Shown here: one piece after another, positions 15,145-16,635 of the stretch | Position numbering within the stretch: position 1 is the stretch's first letter | Layout: each line of letters starts with the position of its first letter | Assembly (NCBI GenBank): GCA_035644815.1 | Contig: DASQNU010000096.1 | Location: 1-16,635, forward strand | DNA length: 16,635 nucleotides | Direction: 5' to 3' | DNA from: Brevibacillus_F sp035644815 | Lineage (GTDB): Bacteria > Bacillota > Bacilli > Brevibacillales > Brevibacillaceae | The notes under the pieces: generated by a model | What the model saw: only the letters and a program-made list of their open reading frames with translations | Database searches by the model: none | What the model was told of the DNA's origin: nothing | Translations under genes and position numbers: made by a program

Positions 15145-16254
15145 TTAATTATATCCAGCCATATCGGCTTGAATAAATCGGGCAATATTCATGGAGGCAT
15201 CCGGCTTGGCAATCCTTTTCGCCATTTGCGACATATGATTGGCTTTATCTTGATCCTCAATTAGATCTTCAATGAAGTAAATCAATTGCTCCGTTACATT
15301 GGCGTGAAGAGCACATGAGTTATTCAGCAGAAAGTGACTGTTTCGTTCTTCCTGACCGGGAAGAGGGTTATAGACAATCATGGGAACCTGCTTGCTGAGA
15401 ACTTCAGCCGTCGTCAATCCCCCTGATTTTGTCACAATTAAATCAGCGATATGTAGGTATTCATGGAAATTCGAGATAAATCGCAGCGGCACTACCTCGT
15501 GCTTGTATGTCCCTTCCGCTACTTTGCGATACAGTTTGTCATTCATACCGGTTAATACAAAGGTTTTAAGCGGTCTTTCGATTTCCTCGATACCTTCCAA
15601 TACCTTTTCCATCGGCCCAAGCCCCAGACCACCCCCGGACAAAATGAGGCATTTTTGATCCGGCTGTATAGCAAACTTCCTTCGTAATGCTTCCGCGTCT
15701 AATGGTTCCATAAAGTTTTTTGTAATTGGTATCCCTAAAGGCTTGAATTTCGAGTAATCTTGTCGGTAAATATCAACCAGATAGTACAGTTGCTCATGAG
15801 CGATAAAGTAATAATTGATATGATGATTGATCCAAGATGGATGGATTGTATAGTCGGTAATAATCGTATAAATGGGCTCTTTCCAATCATTGCGCCCTTT
15901 TAATACGGAGAGCATGCAGCTTGCAAAGGGATGCGTCGCAATAAATGCATCTGGCTGCACACTGTTAATCAGCTTTTTTAATTTATTTGCTAACAATTTG
16001 TTCACGAACACATTTACATCAAAGAAACGGCTCTTTTCGGTATTATGATAGATTTTTCCCCACATACGCGGTGAGATTCGCAGCAAATTCATATAGCCTT
16101 CCAACAAAATCTTGTGAAACGTTGGGCTAATATACTCCAAAGTATCAATCACCATGGATGTATAACCAACATCCGCTAAACTTTCCTGGATGGCTTTTGC
16201 CGCTTGATTATGGCCATTTCCGATAGAAGCGGAAAAGATCAGGATTTTTTTCAT
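15145..16254 (-). CDS. GT28 / MGDG-synthase-like glycosyltransferase (UgtP family)
   Basis: Likely transfers a sugar from a nucleotide donor to diacylglycerol or a related lipid at the inner face of the membrane; donor and acceptor cannot be fixed from sequence. Of 369 residues, the N-terminal half resembles the MGDG synthase domain: MKKILIFSASIGNGHNQAAKAI with the GxGH acceptor-side motif at 12-15, THPF near 107 and TDYTIHPSWI near 133. The C-terminal half is a GT28 donor domain with LSGGGLGLGP (205-214), KSGGLTTAE (276-284) and PGQEERN (299-305). The gene is the first of two in a unit that starts after the rRNA operon terminator. A moderate ribosome site (AAGGGAAGG) precedes the ATG at 16254. 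In the 160 bases upstream I see only weak promoter candidates (a TATAAA near 16300). It may be UgtP itself or a paralogue. Confidence 0.88.
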   Translation of the reverse strand: MKKILIFSASIGNGHNQAAKAIQESLADVGYTSMVIDTLEYISPTFHKILLEGYMNLLRISPRMWGKIYHNTEKSRFFDVNVFVNKLLANKLKKLINSVQPDAFIATHPFASCMLSVLKGRNDWKEPIYTIITDYTIHPSWINHHINYYFIAHEQLYYLVDIYRQDYSKFKPLGIPITKNFMEPLDAEALRRKFAIQPDQKCLILSGGGLGLGPMEKVLEGIEEIERPLKTFVLTGMNDKLYRKVAEGTYKHEVVPLRFISNFHEYLHIADLIVTKSGGLTTAEVLSKQVPMIVYNPLPGQEERNSHFLLNNSCALHANVTEQLIYFIEDLIEDQDKANHMSQMAKRIAKPDASMNIARFIQADMAGYN

Positions 16255-16413
16255 TGGCCTTCCCTTCTTATCCTTGTTCTTAGGCTACTCTCACTTTATA
16301 TGCGCTCGCTTTCCATGTTAGTCTAGATTGAAGTAGAATCGCAAGGAAATATCGTCGAGGCTTTCTGTCAATTTATGCAACAATAGCAGAGTCTTTAAAA
16401 AAGCTTACCTACC

Positions 16414-16448
16414 AAAAAAAGCCCCAATACCCGATGGGTATCAAGGCT
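16414..16448 (-). terminator. Terminator of the ribosomal RNA operon
   Basis: On the minus strand AGCCTTGATACCC (16448-16436) and GGGTATTGGGGCT (16432-16420) form 13 consecutive pairs, three of them G-U, with a 3-base loop, followed by TTTTTTT. It lies about 60 bases after the 23S 3' end and clearly closes the operon. Confidence 0.92.
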
Positions 16449-16482
16449 GTTCGTTTGCACCTTCAAAACTGGATACGCAGCA

Positions 16483-16498
16483 ATTCTTGCATAAGAAT
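16483..16498. other. Small hairpin just after the 23S rRNA 3' end
   Basis: ATTCTT and AAGAAT form a 6-bp stem with a 4-base loop, 8 bases beyond the estimated 23S end. It is followed by the TATCCAGTTTTGAAGGTGC element that is common after 23S genes of this group. It may belong to the processing region; no T-run follows it. Confidence 0.4.
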
Positions 16499-16505
16499 GT
16501 GTTGT

Positions 16506-16635
16506 GGATAAGTCCTCGACCGATTAGTATTCGTCAGCTCCACGTGTTACCACGCTTCCACACCGAACCTATCAACCTCATCGTCTATAAGGGGTCTTAC
16601 CAGCTTACGCTGTGGGAAGTCTCATCTTGGAGGGG
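16506..16635 (-). rRNA. 23S ribosomal RNA, 3' end (runs off the right edge)
   Basis: The minus strand reads the highly conserved last part of bacterial 23S rRNA, from CCCCTCCAAGATGAGACTTC through AGACGATGAGGTTGATAGG to ACTAATCGGTCGAGGACTTA. I set the 3' end at 16506, after GACTTATCC, because bacterial 23S ends pair with the 5' end in a similar sequence; the exact base could differ by a few. No 5S gene follows before the operon terminator. Confidence 0.95.

Noticed and set aside
16330..16370. TTGACA as a -35 for the glycosyltransferase
   Set aside because: No acceptable -10 follows at 16-18 bases (TTCCTT), so a promoter was not called.

Overview
The window comes from the core chromosome of a spore-forming Bacillota bacterium. 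Protein sequences and gene order point to the Paenibacillaceae, most likely Brevibacillus or a close relative (inference from remembered family sequences; no search was run). It carries the classic block ctsR-mcsA-mcsB-clpC-radA-disA ... yacL-ispD-ispF-gltX-cysE-cysS, just downstream of a ribosomal RNA operon. Everything reads on the minus strand except one small gene at 5682..6077.

In transcription order (high to low coordinates): the 3' end of a 23S rRNA gene is followed by a strong operon terminator with no 5S gene between them. Next is a two-gene unit, a GT28/MGDG-synthase-like glycosyltransferase and a HAD-family hydrolase, closed by a terminator. The class III heat-shock operon follows. 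It has a consensus -10 and a perfect CtsR operator over the expected transcription start, then ctsR (repressor), mcsA (activator/adaptor), mcsB (protein arginine kinase) and clpC (Hsp100 unfoldase), with a terminator after clpC. radA and disA (recombination and c-di-AMP synthesis) come next, with a possible promoter of their own, then pssA (phosphatidylserine synthase). A bidirectional terminator separates pssA from the convergent plus-strand gene, an uncharacterised 131-residue protein with paired cysteines. That gene and yacL share a divergent promoter region. The unit yacL-ispD-ispF-gltX follows, covering a membrane PIN/TRAM protein, two MEP-pathway enzymes and Glu-tRNA synthetase.

Between gltX and cysE lies a complete T-box riboswitch. 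Its specifier codon is TGC, and its antiterminator bulge fits the U discriminator of tRNA-Cys, so cysE and cysS should be induced when charged tRNA-Cys is scarce while gltX is not. cysS runs off the left edge.

Several starts were set from ribosome binding sites rather than from the longest open frame: cysE ATG 1152, ispD GTG 4238, clpC ATG 12054, mcsB ATG 13156 and ctsR TTG 14206.

Most of the window is ordinary housekeeping DNA. I see no mobile element, CRISPR array, tRNA gene or phage gene. The parts most worth a second look are the uncharacterised plus-strand gene with a palindrome over its -35, the missing 5S gene after 23S, and the pssA/uncharacterised-gene insertion between disA and yacL. 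I do not see a clearly new multi-gene system.
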